Shown: positions 24,468 through 32,928, counted from the stretch's first letter. The stretch: DNA of 64,000 nucleotides from Pseudorhodoferax sp965279475 (GCA_965279475.1 CBDIIA010000003.1:1116001-1180000); one strand, 5' to 3'. A program made the numbers and translations. Notes: a model not told the origin generated them from the letters alone.

Positions 24468-25466
24468 ATGTCTGAACTGCGGAAATTCCTGTTCGATGGC
24501 CTGCCGGTGCGCGGCGCGATCGTGCGCCTGACCGATGCCTGGCAGGAGATGCTGCGCCGGCGCGGCTCCAACAGCGGTACCGGCGCCTATCCGCCGCCGG
24601 TGCGCGACCTGCTGGGCGAACTGACGGCGGCTGCGGCCTTGATGCAGTCGAACATCCAGTTCGACGGGGCGCTGGTGCTGCAGATCTACGGCGACGGTCC
24701 GGTCAAGCTCGCGGTGGTCGAGGTGCAGTCCGATCTGCGCCTGCGCTCCACGGTGTCGGTGGTCGGCGATGTCGCCGAGGACGCGACCCTGGGCGACATG
24801 GTCAACCGCACGGGCGAGGGGCGGTGTGCGATCACGCTCGACCCGCGGCAGAAGCTGCCTGGGCAGCAGCCCTACCAGGGCGTGGTGTCGCTGACCAACG
24901 ACGACGAGACAAGCTTCGACCATGTGGCCGACGTGCTGCGCCATTACATGCTGCGCAGCGAGCAGCTCGACACCTTGCTGGTGCTGGCCGCCGACGACCA
25001 GGTGGCCGCCGGCCTGTTGATCCAGCGGGTGCCGGTGCAGGGCGCGGGCAATCTGGCCGGCCGTGCGGATGCACCGGCCGAGGACGAAGACAGCCTGGCG
25101 CTGGGGCATAACGAGCATTTCAATCGCATCGCGCACCTGGCATCGACGCTGACGCGCGAAGAACTGCTGACGCTCGACCCCGAGACCGTGCTGCGCCGGC
25201 TGTTCTGGGAAGAGCAGGTGCTGAGCTTCACGCCGCTGCAGGGGGAGACCGGCCCGCGTTTTGCCTGCACCTGCAGCCGCGAGCGCGTGAGCAACATGAT
25301 CCGCAGCCTGGGCCTCGAGGAGGCTGAGGGCATCCTGGCCGAGCGCAACGAGATCGAGGTGGCTTGCGAGTTCTGCGGCCAGCAGTACCGCTTCGACGCG
25401 GTCGACACGGCGCAGATCTTCACGCAGCCGGTGGCGATTTCGCCGGCCAGCCCGTCGGTGCAATAA
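24468..25466 (+). CDS. hslO: Redox-regulated molecular chaperone Hsp33
   Basis: The 332-residue protein is full length for Hsp33. The N-terminal chaperone domain (FLFDGLPVRGAIVRLTDAWQ in part) is followed by the C-terminal zinc/redox switch with four cysteines: CTCSRERV (CxC) and CEFCGQQY (CxxC). Oxidation releases zinc and activates holdase function in the cytoplasm. It lies downstream of the gamma-carbonic anhydrase and converges on the NadR-like gene, with only an 18-base gap and no clear terminator. Confidence 0.96.
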   Translation: MSELRKFLFDGLPVRGAIVRLTDAWQEMLRRRGSNSGTGAYPPPVRDLLGELTAAAALMQSNIQFDGALVLQIYGDGPVKLAVVEVQSDLRLRSTVSVVGDVAEDATLGDMVNRTGEGRCAITLDPRQKLPGQQPYQGVVSLTNDDETSFDHVADVLRHYMLRSEQLDTLLVLAADDQVAAGLLIQRVPVQGAGNLAGRADAPAEDEDSLALGHNEHFNRIAHLASTLTREELLTLDPETVLRRLFWEEQVLSFTPLQGETGPRFACTCSRERVSNMIRSLGLEEAEGILAERNEIEVACEFCGQQYRFDAVDTAQIFTQPVAISPASPSVQ

Positions 25467-25484
25467 CCGCCGGGCCCGCGTGTT

Positions 25485-26138
25485 TCAGTCTGGTGCCAGC
25501 CGGCTGAACAGCTTGTGTTCGCAATCCGGGTCGCTGCACTTGTCGCAGACCCAGCGTGGGCGCTGGGCGTCGGCGGCCAAGCGGCGCGCCGGCAAGCCTT
25601 CCAGTCCTGCGACGCCGGCCTGCAGGGCGGCCAGTGCGTTGTGCAGGCGCGTGCTGCCGCGGCCGTAGACGAGCTGGTAGGCCAGGCCGGCACCATCCAG
25701 CGCGTTGCGCAGCAGCGCGTCGACCGGCGCGCGCACGTGCGGGCCATCGCGCTGCAGACCGTCCGCGACCCAGGGCATGTCGAGCCCCATCACCAGCGTC
25801 ATCGCGTAGCTGCGCTGGTGGGCCAGTGCAAATTCGTACAGCGAACGGTCGTCGAACAGCAGGTCGCTGTAGACCGCGATCATCAGCGGCGTGGTGTCTG
25901 CGACGACCACCGACGCCGGCGCCAGCGCCCGTTCGGCGGCCTCGACGCGTTCGGCTTGCGCCTGGGCGATGCCCATCTGCTCGTGCGGGCGCGGTGTGCG
26001 GCCGGCGCGGTCGCACCATTCCCGCAGCACCTCGGGCACCACGGCAGCGTCCAGGCCGCTGACCCGCAGCGCGCCGGCAATCGCCTGCGACAGATCGGTC
26101 TTGCCGGTGCTTTCGGCGCCGAGCAGCGCGATCCTCAT
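25485..26138 (-). CDS. NadR-like ATPase, probable nicotinamide riboside kinase, with Cys-rich tail
   Basis: The 217-residue protein begins with a P-loop (LLGAESTGKTDLSQ) and resembles the ribosylnicotinamide kinase part of NadR (AAA_28): VVPEVLREWCDRAGRTPRPHEQ, VVVADTTPLMIAVYSDLLF and YAMTLVMGLDMPWVADGLQR. It lacks the adenylyltransferase and helix-turn-helix domains of full NadR. The ATG overlaps the pnuC stop (ATGA), so transporter and kinase are coupled: NR enters through PnuC and is trapped as NMN. The last 25 residues carry WVCDKCSDPDCEHK, a possible metal-binding cluster that is not part of the kinase fold. Confidence 0.85.
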   Translation of the reverse strand: MRIALLGAESTGKTDLSQAIAGALRVSGLDAAVVPEVLREWCDRAGRTPRPHEQMGIAQAQAERVEAAERALAPASVVVADTTPLMIAVYSDLLFDDRSLYEFALAHQRSYAMTLVMGLDMPWVADGLQRDGPHVRAPVDALLRNALDGAGLAYQLVYGRGSTRLHNALAALQAGVAGLEGLPARRLAADAQRPRWVCDKCSDPDCEHKLFSRLAPD

Positions 26139-26773
26139 GGCGCCACCGCCGGCAGGCGGCGCTGCCAGGCGCGCCAGCCGACCACGCTGAGCGCGATGAA
26201 CAGCCCGTAGAGCAGGGTGGTCAACCACAGGCCCTTGTAGGCGAACAGTCCCACGCTGACGACGTTCACCGCGATCCAGGCCAGCCAGTTCTCGACGTAC
26301 TTGCGGCCCAGCAGGTACTGGCCGATCAGGCTCACCGCCGTCGGGAACGCATCCCACCAGGGCACGTCGGTGTCGGTGAAGCGCCGCAGAAACAAGGCCA
26401 GTGCGGGCCACAGCAGTGCGCTGGCCACGACCACCGCCCAGGCGCCGCGCGCCGTGAGCCGCGTCACGTGCAGCGCCGTGCCATCGGGTGCAATGCCCCG
26501 CAGCCACTTGGACCAGCCCCACAACCCGAGCACGGCAAACACGATCTGCAGACCGGCATCGCCATACAGCCGGCTGCGCGCGAACAGACCCACGTAGAGC
26601 AGCGAACTCACGATCGCCAGCGGCCAGCCCCAATGGATCTCGCGGATGTTGCAGCCCACCATCGCCAGCGCCAGCAGCACTGCCACGACTTCGAGCCAGC
26701 TGGTCTCGGCGCCCCACAGGATGAACGCCGGACCCAGCAACCAGCTCCACAGGCTGGCCGCGACTTCAATCAT
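26135..26773 (-). CDS. pnuC: Nicotinamide riboside transporter PnuC
   Basis: The 212-residue inner-membrane protein has about seven hydrophobic helices. Family marks include the N-terminal WLEVVAVLLALAMVGCNIRE, WPLAIVSSLLYVGLFARSRLYGD (read in part), and WLAWIAVNVVSVGLFAYKGL, with the tryptophans that line the substrate site. It is upstream of and overlapped by a NadR-like kinase, the usual NAD-salvage pairing. I see no NMN riboswitch or clear promoter in the repeat-containing gap upstream of the neighbouring ftsB. Confidence 0.92.
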   Translation of the reverse strand: MIEVAASLWSWLLGPAFILWGAETSWLEVVAVLLALAMVGCNIREIHWGWPLAIVSSLLYVGLFARSRLYGDAGLQIVFAVLGLWGWSKWLRGIAPDGTALHVTRLTARGAWAVVVASALLWPALALFLRRFTDTDVPWWDAFPTAVSLIGQYLLGRKYVENWLAWIAVNVVSVGLFAYKGLWLTTLLYGLFIALSVVGWRAWQRRLPAVAP

Positions 26774-26815
26774 CCGAAAGCGTGAAGCAGGTGCGTGGCC
26801 CTGGCGTTGGCGTTG

Positions 26816-26926
26816 GCGCGGCCAAATACCAGGAACACCGCGGAACCGGCTTTGCCGGGCCGCTGGTGTTGCCCCCGGTAGGGGGAAGGCGTTGCGACAC
26901 GCAGTGCGCGCAGACTGGGGGCGAGC
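26816..26926 (-). repeat. Dispersed 111-bp intergenic repeat, copy B
   Basis: This is the second copy of the 11812-11922 element, same length and orientation, starting directly after the ftsB stop codon. It keeps the CCCCC-GGTA-GGGGG hairpin and has an extra GGCTTTGCC hairpin. It occupies nearly all of the ftsB-to-pnuC gap, so it could act as terminator or 3' stabiliser for the eno-ftsB transcript. Confidence 0.8.
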
Positions 26927-27202
26927 TCATTTCGACAGATGAACGAACACCTCGTTCGGCTTGACCATGCCGAGCTCCATGCGCGCCTTCTCCTCGACCA
27001 TCTCCAGGCCTTCCTTCAGGTCGCGCACCTCGGCCACCAGGCGTTCGTTGACGAGCTGGGCCTTGGCGTTCTGGGCCTTCTGCGCTTCGAGCTTCTGCTG
27101 CAGCTGGGCGACATTCGAGATGCTGCCGCGGCCGAACCACAGCTGCGCATGCACGACCGCCAGCAACAGCAGCAGCACGGCCGGAACGAAGCGCGAGCCC
27201 AT
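26927..27202 (-). CDS. ftsB: Cell division protein FtsB
   Basis: The 91-residue bitopic protein has a single N-terminal membrane helix (FVPAVLLLLLAVVHAQLWF) and a coiled coil (about 28-70; VAQLQQKLEAQKAQNAKAQ), ending in ARMELGMVKPNEVFVH, the conserved FtsB/DivIC tail. It bridges FtsL and FtsQ in the divisome. It lies 17 bases downstream of eno, the standard proteobacterial order, and probably shares its transcript. Confidence 0.95.
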   Translation of the reverse strand: MGSRFVPAVLLLLLAVVHAQLWFGRGSISNVAQLQQKLEAQKAQNAKAQLVNERLVAEVRDLKEGLEMVEEKARMELGMVKPNEVFVHLSK

Positions 27203-27219
27203 GGTCGGCGCGTACCCGT

Positions 27220-28503
27220 TCAGCGCAGGTTGTTGAACGCAGAGCGGCCGGGGTAGCTGGCGACGTCGCCCAGGTCTTCTTCGATGCGCAGCAGCTGGTT
27301 GTACTTGGCCATGCGGTCGGAGCGGCTGAGCGAACCGGTCTTGATCTGCCCGGCGTTGCTGCCGACGGCGATGTCGGCGATGGTCGAGTCTTCGGTCTCG
27401 CCGGAGCGGTGGCTGATCACCGACGTCCAGCCGGCGCGCTTGGCCATCTCGATCGCGGCGAAGGTCTCGGTCAGCGTGCCGATCTGGTTGATCTTGATCA
27501 GGATCGAGTTGGCGACGCCGCGCTCGATACCTTGCTTCAGGATCTTGGTGTTGGTGACGAACAGGTCGTCGCCGACCAGCTGCACCCGCTTGCCCAGGCG
27601 TTCGGTCTGGTGTTTCCAGCCGTCCCAGTCGCCTTCGGCCATGCCGTCCTCGATGCTGATGATCGGGTACTTGTCGACCCAGCCGGCCAGCATGTCGGTC
27701 CATTCCTCGGCACCGAGCGACAGGCCTTCGCCCTCGAGCACGTAGCGGCCGTCCTTGTAGAACTCAGAGGCCGCGCAGTCCAGGCCGAGCGCGATCTGCT
27801 CGCCGGGCTTGTAGCCGGCCTTCTCGATCGCCTCGAGGATCATCTGGATCGCTTCTTCATGGCTCTTGACGCTGGGCGCAAAACCGCCTTCGTCGCCGAC
27901 GGCGGTGCTGATGCCCTTGTCGTTCAGGATCTTCTTCAGCGCATGGAACACCTCGGCGCCATAACGCAGCGCTTCGCGGAAGCTGGGTGCGCCGACCGGG
28001 ATGATCATGAACTCCTGCAGGTCGAGCGAGTTGTTGGCGTGCGCGCCGCCGTTGATCACGTTCATCATCGGCACGGGGAGCGACATGCCGCCCATGCCGC
28101 CGAAATAGCGGTACAGCGGCAGGCCCGATTCTTCGGCGGCCGCGCGCGCGACGGCCATCGACACGGCGAGCATCGCGTTGGCGCCCAGGCGCGACTTGTT
28201 CTCGGTGCCGTCCAGGTCGATCAGCGTCTTGTCGAGGAAGGCCTGCTCGGAGGCGTCGAGGCCCAGCACGGCCTCGCTGATCTCGGTGTTGACGTGTTCG
28301 ACGGCCTTGAGTACGCCCTTGCCGAGGTAGCGGCTCTTGTCACCGTCACGCAGTTCGATGGCTTCGCGGGAGCCGGTCGATGCACCGGACGGCACGGCCG
28401 CACGGCCCATCGTGCCGGACTCCAGCAGCACGTCGCATTCCACGGTCGGGTTGCCGCGGCTGTCCAGGATCTCGCGACCCACGATGTCTACGATGGCACT
28501 CAT
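27220..28503 (-). CDS. eno: Enolase
   Basis: The 427-residue glycolytic enzyme interconverts 2-phosphoglycerate and phosphoenolpyruvate. Landmarks: the N-terminal ILDSRGNPTVE, GGAHANNSLDLQEFM, catalytic glutamate region EDGMAEGDWDGW, metal ligand VGDDLFVTN, and the signature ILIKINQIGTLTET with SHRSGETEDS. Length and all motifs are complete. It sits in the pyrG-kdsA-DUF1330-eno-ftsB run and is likely expressed both from that operon and from a nearer promoter in the 49-base gap upstream. Confidence 0.98.
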   Translation of the reverse strand: MSAIVDIVGREILDSRGNPTVECDVLLESGTMGRAAVPSGASTGSREAIELRDGDKSRYLGKGVLKAVEHVNTEISEAVLGLDASEQAFLDKTLIDLDGTENKSRLGANAMLAVSMAVARAAAEESGLPLYRYFGGMGGMSLPVPMMNVINGGAHANNSLDLQEFMIIPVGAPSFREALRYGAEVFHALKKILNDKGISTAVGDEGGFAPSVKSHEEAIQMILEAIEKAGYKPGEQIALGLDCAASEFYKDGRYVLEGEGLSLGAEEWTDMLAGWVDKYPIISIEDGMAEGDWDGWKHQTERLGKRVQLVGDDLFVTNTKILKQGIERGVANSILIKINQIGTLTETFAAIEMAKRAGWTSVISHRSGETEDSTIADIAVGSNAGQIKTGSLSRSDRMAKYNQLLRIEEDLGDVASYPGRSAFNNLR

Positions 28504-28552
28504 CTGTCGTACTTTCTAGAGCTAAAAAAACGTTCGTCTCGGGTCCGACAGG

Positions 28553-28843
28553 CTAGACGCCTTCGACCACGATCATCTGCATGATGGCCGCGCCCTGGCG
28601 CGACGCACGTGCGCGGCCGTATTCGGGCGATGCGTCGAACACCTTGGCGGCTTCGACGCTCGGGAACTTCAGCACGACCAGGCGGGCCGGTGTCCAGTCG
28701 CCTTCGAGCACTTCGACCTTGCCGCCGCGCACGCAGACCTCGGCGCCATGCGCCTGCATGGCTGCGGTCGACCACTTCTTGTATTCCTCGTACTGCACCG
28801 GGTTGGTGACGTTGACGTTGGCGATGATGTAGGCGCTGGGCAT
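28553..28843 (-). CDS. DUF1330 family protein
   Basis: The 96-residue protein has the DUF1330 ferredoxin-like (dimeric alpha-beta barrel) fold: AYIIANVNVTNPVQYEEYKK, CVRGGKVEVLEGDWTPARLVVL (read in part) and SPEYGRARASRQGAAIMQM. Members are small cytoplasmic proteins of unproven function, possibly related to heme- or substrate-binding EthD/antibiotic-monooxygenase folds. It lies between kdsA and eno, a placement conserved in related bacteria, and is separated from kdsA by an intergenic repeat. Confidence 0.87.
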   Translation of the reverse strand: MPSAYIIANVNVTNPVQYEEYKKWSTAAMQAHGAEVCVRGGKVEVLEGDWTPARLVVLKFPSVEAAKVFDASPEYGRARASRQGAAIMQMIVVEGV

Positions 28844-28861
28844 GTCAGTGCCGCCCGGCCG

Positions 28862-28926
28862 CCCGAAGGCATTGACGCACCCCCTCGGGGGTCAGCGATA
28901 CGCGAAGCGATGAGCGTGGGGGTCGT
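28862..28926 (-). repeat. Intergenic repeat, copy C (related architecture)
   Basis: CCCCC-TC-GGGGG (28880-28891) followed by GCGATACGCGAAGCGATGAGC and GTGGGGGTCG parallels copies A and B (CCCCC-GGTA-GGGGG, GCGACACGAAGTGCGC, CTGGGGGCGAG) in layout but differs in sequence. Like them it begins a few bases after a stop codon, here that of kdsA. It probably belongs to the same class of 3'-adjacent elements. Confidence 0.6.
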
Positions 28927-28932
28927 TTCATA

Positions 28933-29790
28933 CTAAGTTCCGAAGTTGTTTTCGAGGAATCCGTTCTGCTTGGTGACCGCATCGAGCGCGCACAGCGTCT
29001 CGAGCAGCGCGCGCATGTGCTTCAGCGGCACGGCGTTGGGGCCGTCGCTCAGCGCCTTGTTCGGGTCGGGATGCGTTTCCATGAACAGCCCCGCCACGCC
29101 CACGGCCACGGCGGCACGGGCCAGCACCGGCACCATCTCGCGCTGGCCGCCAGAACTCGTGCCCTGGCCGCCGGGCAGCTGCACCGAATGCGTGGCGTCG
29201 AACACCACCGGCGCCTGGGTCTCGCGCATGATGGACAGGCTGCGCATGTCGCTCACCAGGTTGTTGTAGCCGAAGCTCGCACCGCGTTCGCAAGCCATGA
29301 AGTTGTCTTCGTTCAGGCCCTTTTCGCGCGCAGCGGCACGGGCCTTGTCGATCACGTTCTTCATGTCGTGGGGTGCGAGGAACTGGCCCTTCTTGATGTT
29401 GACCGGCAGGCCCGACTGGGCCACGGCGCGGATGAAGTCGGTCTGCCGGCACAGGAAGGCCGGGGTCTGCAGCACGTCGACCACGCCGGCCACCTGCTCG
29501 ATCTGCGATGCGTCGTGGATGTCGGTCAGCACCGGCAGGCCGAGTTCGCGCTTGACCTTGGCCAGGATCTCCATGCCCTTGTCGAGCCCCGGGCCGCGGA
29601 AGGTACTGCCGCTGGAGCGGTTAGCCTTGTCGAAGCTGCTCTTGAAGATGAACGGAATGCCGAGCGCGGAGGTGATCTCCTTCAGCGTGCCGGCGGTGTC
29701 CATCTGCAACTGCTCGGACTCGATCACGCAAGGTCCGGCGATCAGGAAGAACGGCTTCTCTAGGCCCACGTCAAAACCGCACAGCTTCAT
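28933..29790 (-). CDS. kdsA: 3-deoxy-8-phosphooctulonate synthase (KDO-8-P synthase)
   Basis: The 285-residue enzyme condenses arabinose-5-phosphate with PEP in the first committed step of KDO synthesis for lipopolysaccharide. Motifs are complete: FFLIAGPCVIESEQ, FKSSFDKANRSS, GLPVLTDIHDASQI, KKGQFLAPHDMKN, ATHSVQLPGGQG and METHPDPNKALSDGPN. Its ATG overlaps the stop of a 37-codon mini-ORF (ATGA) that begins with the same eight residues, MKLCGFDV, at the pyrG stop; see that entry. Confidence 0.97.
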   Translation of the reverse strand: MKLCGFDVGLEKPFFLIAGPCVIESEQLQMDTAGTLKEITSALGIPFIFKSSFDKANRSSGSTFRGPGLDKGMEILAKVKRELGLPVLTDIHDASQIEQVAGVVDVLQTPAFLCRQTDFIRAVAQSGLPVNIKKGQFLAPHDMKNVIDKARAAAREKGLNEDNFMACERGASFGYNNLVSDMRSLSIMRETQAPVVFDATHSVQLPGGQGTSSGGQREMVPVLARAAVAVGVAGLFMETHPDPNKALSDGPNAVPLKHMRALLETLCALDAVTKQNGFLENNFGT

Positions 29791-29900
29791 CGCAGGCTCC
29801 AGTGCGACGTGGGCACGATCGCCGACGGGCTACGATCCCCACCTGCGGCGGGGCCCCTCTTCCACCCTCTGGCGCTCACGTCAAACCCACACAGCTTCAT
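29787..29900 (-). other. 37-codon mini-ORF created by duplication of the kdsA 5' end
   Basis: The sequence 29877-29900 repeats the first 24 bases of kdsA (29767-29790) with two differences, both synonymous, so both encode MKLCGFDV. Between the copies lie 86 bases with no other similarity to kdsA. The upstream ATG overlaps the pyrG stop (ATGA) and its frame ends in a TGA overlapping the kdsA ATG. The mini-ORF product (MKLCGFDVSARGW, then a Gly/Pro/Ser-rich tail) has no recognisable fold. It probably keeps ribosomes coupled across an insertion. Whether a peptide is made is unknown. Confidence 0.7.
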
Positions 29901-31576
29901 GCCGACACCACCTCGTTGACCAGCACGGTGCTGCCTTTTTTCTGGTGATCGAGCGAGGCCTTGACGAAGGCGTTGAACAGCGGGTGGCCGTCCCACGGGG
30001 TCGACTTGAACTCGGGGTGGAACTGCACGCCGACGAACCAGGGATGCGTGGCCTGCGGCAGCTCCACCATCTCCGTGAGTTGCTCGCGCTGGGTCAGCGC
30101 CGAGATGACCATGCCCGCGTCGCGCAGCTTGTCGAGGTAGTTCACGTTGGCCTCGTAGCGGTGGCGATGGCGCTCGGTCACCACGTCGCCGTAGATGGCG
30201 TGGGCCAGCGTGCCGGCCGCCACGTCGGAGCTCTGCGCACCCAGGCGCATCGTGCCGCCGAGGTCGGAGTTCTCGTTGCGCGTCTTGATGGTGCCGTCCG
30301 CGTCCTTCCACTCGGTGATCAGCGCGATCACCGGGTTCGGGCTGGCCGGATCGAACTCGGTGCTGTTCGCGTCCTTCAGGCCGGCGACATGGCGGGCGAA
30401 CTCGATGGTCGCGACCTGCATGCCCAGGCAGATACCGAGGTAGGGCAGCTTGTGTTCGCGGGCGAACCGCGCCGCGCAGATCTTGCCTTCGATGCCGCGC
30501 TTGCCGAAGCCGCCGGGCACCAGCACGGCGTCGAACTGGCCAAGGCGCGACACGGTCTGCGGGTTGATCGTTTCCGAATCGATGTACTCGATCTGCACCC
30601 GCACGTGGTTCTTCATGCCGGCGTGGCGCAGGGCCTCGTTCAGCGACTTGTAGCTGTCGGACAGGTCGACGTACTTGCCGACCATCGCGATCGTCACCTG
30701 GCCTTGCGGATGCTCGGTCTCGTAGACCAATGCGTCCCAGCGTTTCAGGTTGGCCGGCGGCGTGTTCAGGCGAAGCTTGTCGCAGATCAGCCCGTCCAGG
30801 CCCTGCTCGTGCAGGATGCGCGGCACCTTGTAGATGGTGTCGACGTCCCACATCGAGATCACGCCCCATTCGGGCACGTTGGAGAACAGCGAGATCTTCG
30901 CGCGCTCGTCGTGCGGCACGGGGCGGTCGGCGCGGCAGATCAGCGCGTCGGCCTGGATGCCGATCTCGCGCAGCTGCTTGGCGGTGTGCTGGGTGGGCTT
31001 GGTCTTCAGCTCGCCGGCCGCAGCGATCCAGGGCAGGTAGCTCAGGTGCACGAAGGCCGAGTTGTTCGGCCCCATCTTCAGGCTCATCTGGCGCACGGCC
31101 TCTAGGAAGGGCAGGGACTCGATGTCGCCGACGGTGCCGCCGATCTCGACGATCGCCACGTCGACCGCATCGGGCTCGCCCAGGCGCGCGCCGCGCTGGA
31201 TGAACTCCTGGATCTCGTTGGTCACGTGCGGGATCACCTGCACGGTCTTGCCGAGGTAGTCGCCGCGGCGCTCCTTGTCGAGCACGCTCTTGTAGATCTG
31301 GCCGGTGGTGAAGTTGTTCGAGCGCCGCATCCGGGTCTCGACGAAGCGCTCGTAGTGGCCGAGATCGAGGTCGGTCTCGGCGCCGTCATCGGTCACGAAG
31401 ACCTCGCCGTGCTGCAGCGGCGACATGGTGCCCGGGTCCACGTTGAGGTACGGGTCGAGCTTGATCAGTGTGACTTTGAGGCCCCGCGATTCCAAAATCG
31501 CAGCGAGGGAGGCTGAGGCGATTCCCTTGCCGAGGGAGGACACCACACCGCCGGTGACGAAGACAAATTTGGTCAT
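29897..31576 (-). CDS. pyrG: CTP synthase
   Basis: The 559-residue enzyme aminates UTP to CTP with glutamine. The N-terminal synthetase domain (FVFVTGGVVSSLGKGI; KLDPYLNVDPGTMSPLQHGE in part) and the C-terminal class I glutamine amidotransferase domain are intact, with nucleophile cysteine in GICLGMQ, GGFGKRG upstream and the histidine in HPEFKSTP. I used the ATG at 31576, the conserved TKFVFVTGG start; the frame is open further upstream. A TATAAT on this strand at 31619-31624 and a 6-bp hairpin (31585-31599) lie in the leader. pyrG heads the operon to ftsB. Confidence 0.97.
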   Translation of the reverse strand: MTKFVFVTGGVVSSLGKGIASASLAAILESRGLKVTLIKLDPYLNVDPGTMSPLQHGEVFVTDDGAETDLDLGHYERFVETRMRRSNNFTTGQIYKSVLDKERRGDYLGKTVQVIPHVTNEIQEFIQRGARLGEPDAVDVAIVEIGGTVGDIESLPFLEAVRQMSLKMGPNNSAFVHLSYLPWIAAAGELKTKPTQHTAKQLREIGIQADALICRADRPVPHDERAKISLFSNVPEWGVISMWDVDTIYKVPRILHEQGLDGLICDKLRLNTPPANLKRWDALVYETEHPQGQVTIAMVGKYVDLSDSYKSLNEALRHAGMKNHVRVQIEYIDSETINPQTVSRLGQFDAVLVPGGFGKRGIEGKICAARFAREHKLPYLGICLGMQVATIEFARHVAGLKDANSTEFDPASPNPVIALITEWKDADGTIKTRNENSDLGGTMRLGAQSSDVAAGTLAHAIYGDVVTERHRHRYEANVNYLDKLRDAGMVISALTQREQLTEMVELPQATHPWFVGVQFHPEFKSTPWDGHPLFNAFVKASLDHQKKGSTVLVNEVVSA

Positions 31577-31618
31577 GTCAGGGTCGGGACACGGTCCCGG
31601 GGGAGGTGGTAAAGCGAG

Positions 31619-31624
31619 ATTATA
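31619..31624 (-). promoter_or_regulatory. -10 box of pyrG
   Basis: The minus strand reads TATAAT here, 42 bases upstream of the pyrG start codon. The leader holds a perfect hairpin, CGGGAC-ACG-GTCCCG (31585-31599). The coaBC gene reads away on the other strand, with TACATT at 31634 as its possible -10 box. Confidence 0.45.
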
Positions 31625-31665
31625 GGTGTCTGCTACATTGCGACCGAATGGCAACGAGGACCGAC

Positions 31666-32928
31666 ATGGACATTTCCGCACCCGGCAGCGCGGCAGCGTT
31701 GGGCGACCTCGCAGGGCGCCACATCCTGCTCGGCCTGACCGGCGGCATTGCCTGCTACAAGTCGGCCGAACTGTGTCGGCTGCTGGTGAAGAGCGGCGCC
31801 ACCGTGCAGGTCGTGATGACCGAGGCGGCCGAGCGTTTCATCACCGCGGTGACGATGCAGGCCTTGAGCAACCGCCCGGTCTACGGCTCGCAGTGGGATG
31901 CGCGCGAAGACAACAACATGCCGCACATCAACCTGAGCCGCGAGGCCGACGCGATCCTGATCGCGCCGTGCAGCGCCGACTTCATCGCGCGGCTGGTACA
32001 GGGGCGGTCCGACGAGTTGCTGAGCCTGCTGTGCCTGGCCCGCCCGATCGACCGCGTGCCCTTGCTGATCGCGCCGGCGATGAACCGCGAGATGTGGGTG
32101 CACCCGGCCACGCAGCGCAACATGGCGCAGCTGCAGGCCGACGGCGCCACGATGCTGGGCGTGGGCAGCGGCCCGCAGGCCTGCGGCGAAACCGGCGATG
32201 GCCGCATGCTGGAGCCGGCGCAGCTGGTCGAGGACCTTGTGGCCCATCTGGCGCCCAAGATCCTGCGTGGCCAGCATGTGCTGCTGACCGCCGGACCGAC
32301 TTACGAAGCCATCGATCCGGTGCGCGGCATCACCAACCTGTCCAGCGGCAAGATGGGCTTCGCCATCGCACGTGCGGCGCGCGAAGCCGGTGCGGTGGTC
32401 ACGCTGGTGGCCGGCCCGGTGAACCTGCCCACGCCGCGCGGCGTGACGCGAGTTGACGTGCGGTCGGCCGCGCAGATGCTGCAGGCGGTTCAGCAGCATG
32501 TGCCGGCGGCCACCGTGTTCATCGGCGCCGCGGCGGTGGCGGACTGGCGGCCGGCCGCCACGGCCGAGCAGAAGATCAAGAAGGACGGGTCGGGGCGCGC
32601 GCCGACGCTCGCGTTCGTGGAGAACGCCGACGTGCTGGCGACGGTGGCGGCGTCGGACCGGGCACGCGCTGGCGCGTTGTTCTGCGTGGGTTTTGCCGCC
32701 GAGAGCGAAAACCTGCTGGCCAACGCGCAGGCCAAGCGTGCGCGCAAGGGCGTGCCGCTGCTGGTGGGCAACATTGGCCCCGCCACGTTCGGACAGGACG
32801 ACAACGCCCTGGTTCTGGTGGACGCTGCCGGCGCGCGCGAACTCGACCGCGCGCCCAAGCGGGAACTGGCCCGTCAACTGGTCGCCGAGATCGCGCGGCG
32901 CCTCGATGCCCGGAGGGAACCGCTGTGA
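31666..32928 (+). CDS. coaBC: Bifunctional phosphopantothenoylcysteine decarboxylase/synthetase
   Basis: The 420-residue protein carries both steps from phosphopantothenate to phosphopantetheine in CoA synthesis. The N-terminal flavin-dependent CoaC half has HILLGLTGGIACYKSAEL, MPHINLS with the catalytic histidine, APAMNREMW and GPQACGETGDGRM with the cysteine; the CoaB half begins LLTAGPTYEAIDPVRGITNLSSGKMG (read in part). I chose ATG 31666 because GAGGA lies at a good distance; ATG 31648, eight bases after a TACATT box, is an alternative leaderless start adding six residues. The stop overlaps the next gene's GTG (GTGA). Confidence 0.96.
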   Translation: MDISAPGSAAALGDLAGRHILLGLTGGIACYKSAELCRLLVKSGATVQVVMTEAAERFITAVTMQALSNRPVYGSQWDAREDNNMPHINLSREADAILIAPCSADFIARLVQGRSDELLSLLCLARPIDRVPLLIAPAMNREMWVHPATQRNMAQLQADGATMLGVGSGPQACGETGDGRMLEPAQLVEDLVAHLAPKILRGQHVLLTAGPTYEAIDPVRGITNLSSGKMGFAIARAAREAGAVVTLVAGPVNLPTPRGVTRVDVRSAAQMLQAVQQHVPAATVFIGAAAVADWRPAATAEQKIKKDGSGRAPTLAFVENADVLATVAASDRARAGALFCVGFAAESENLLANAQAKRARKGVPLLVGNIGPATFGQDDNALVLVDAAGARELDRAPKRELARQLVAEIARRLDARREPL

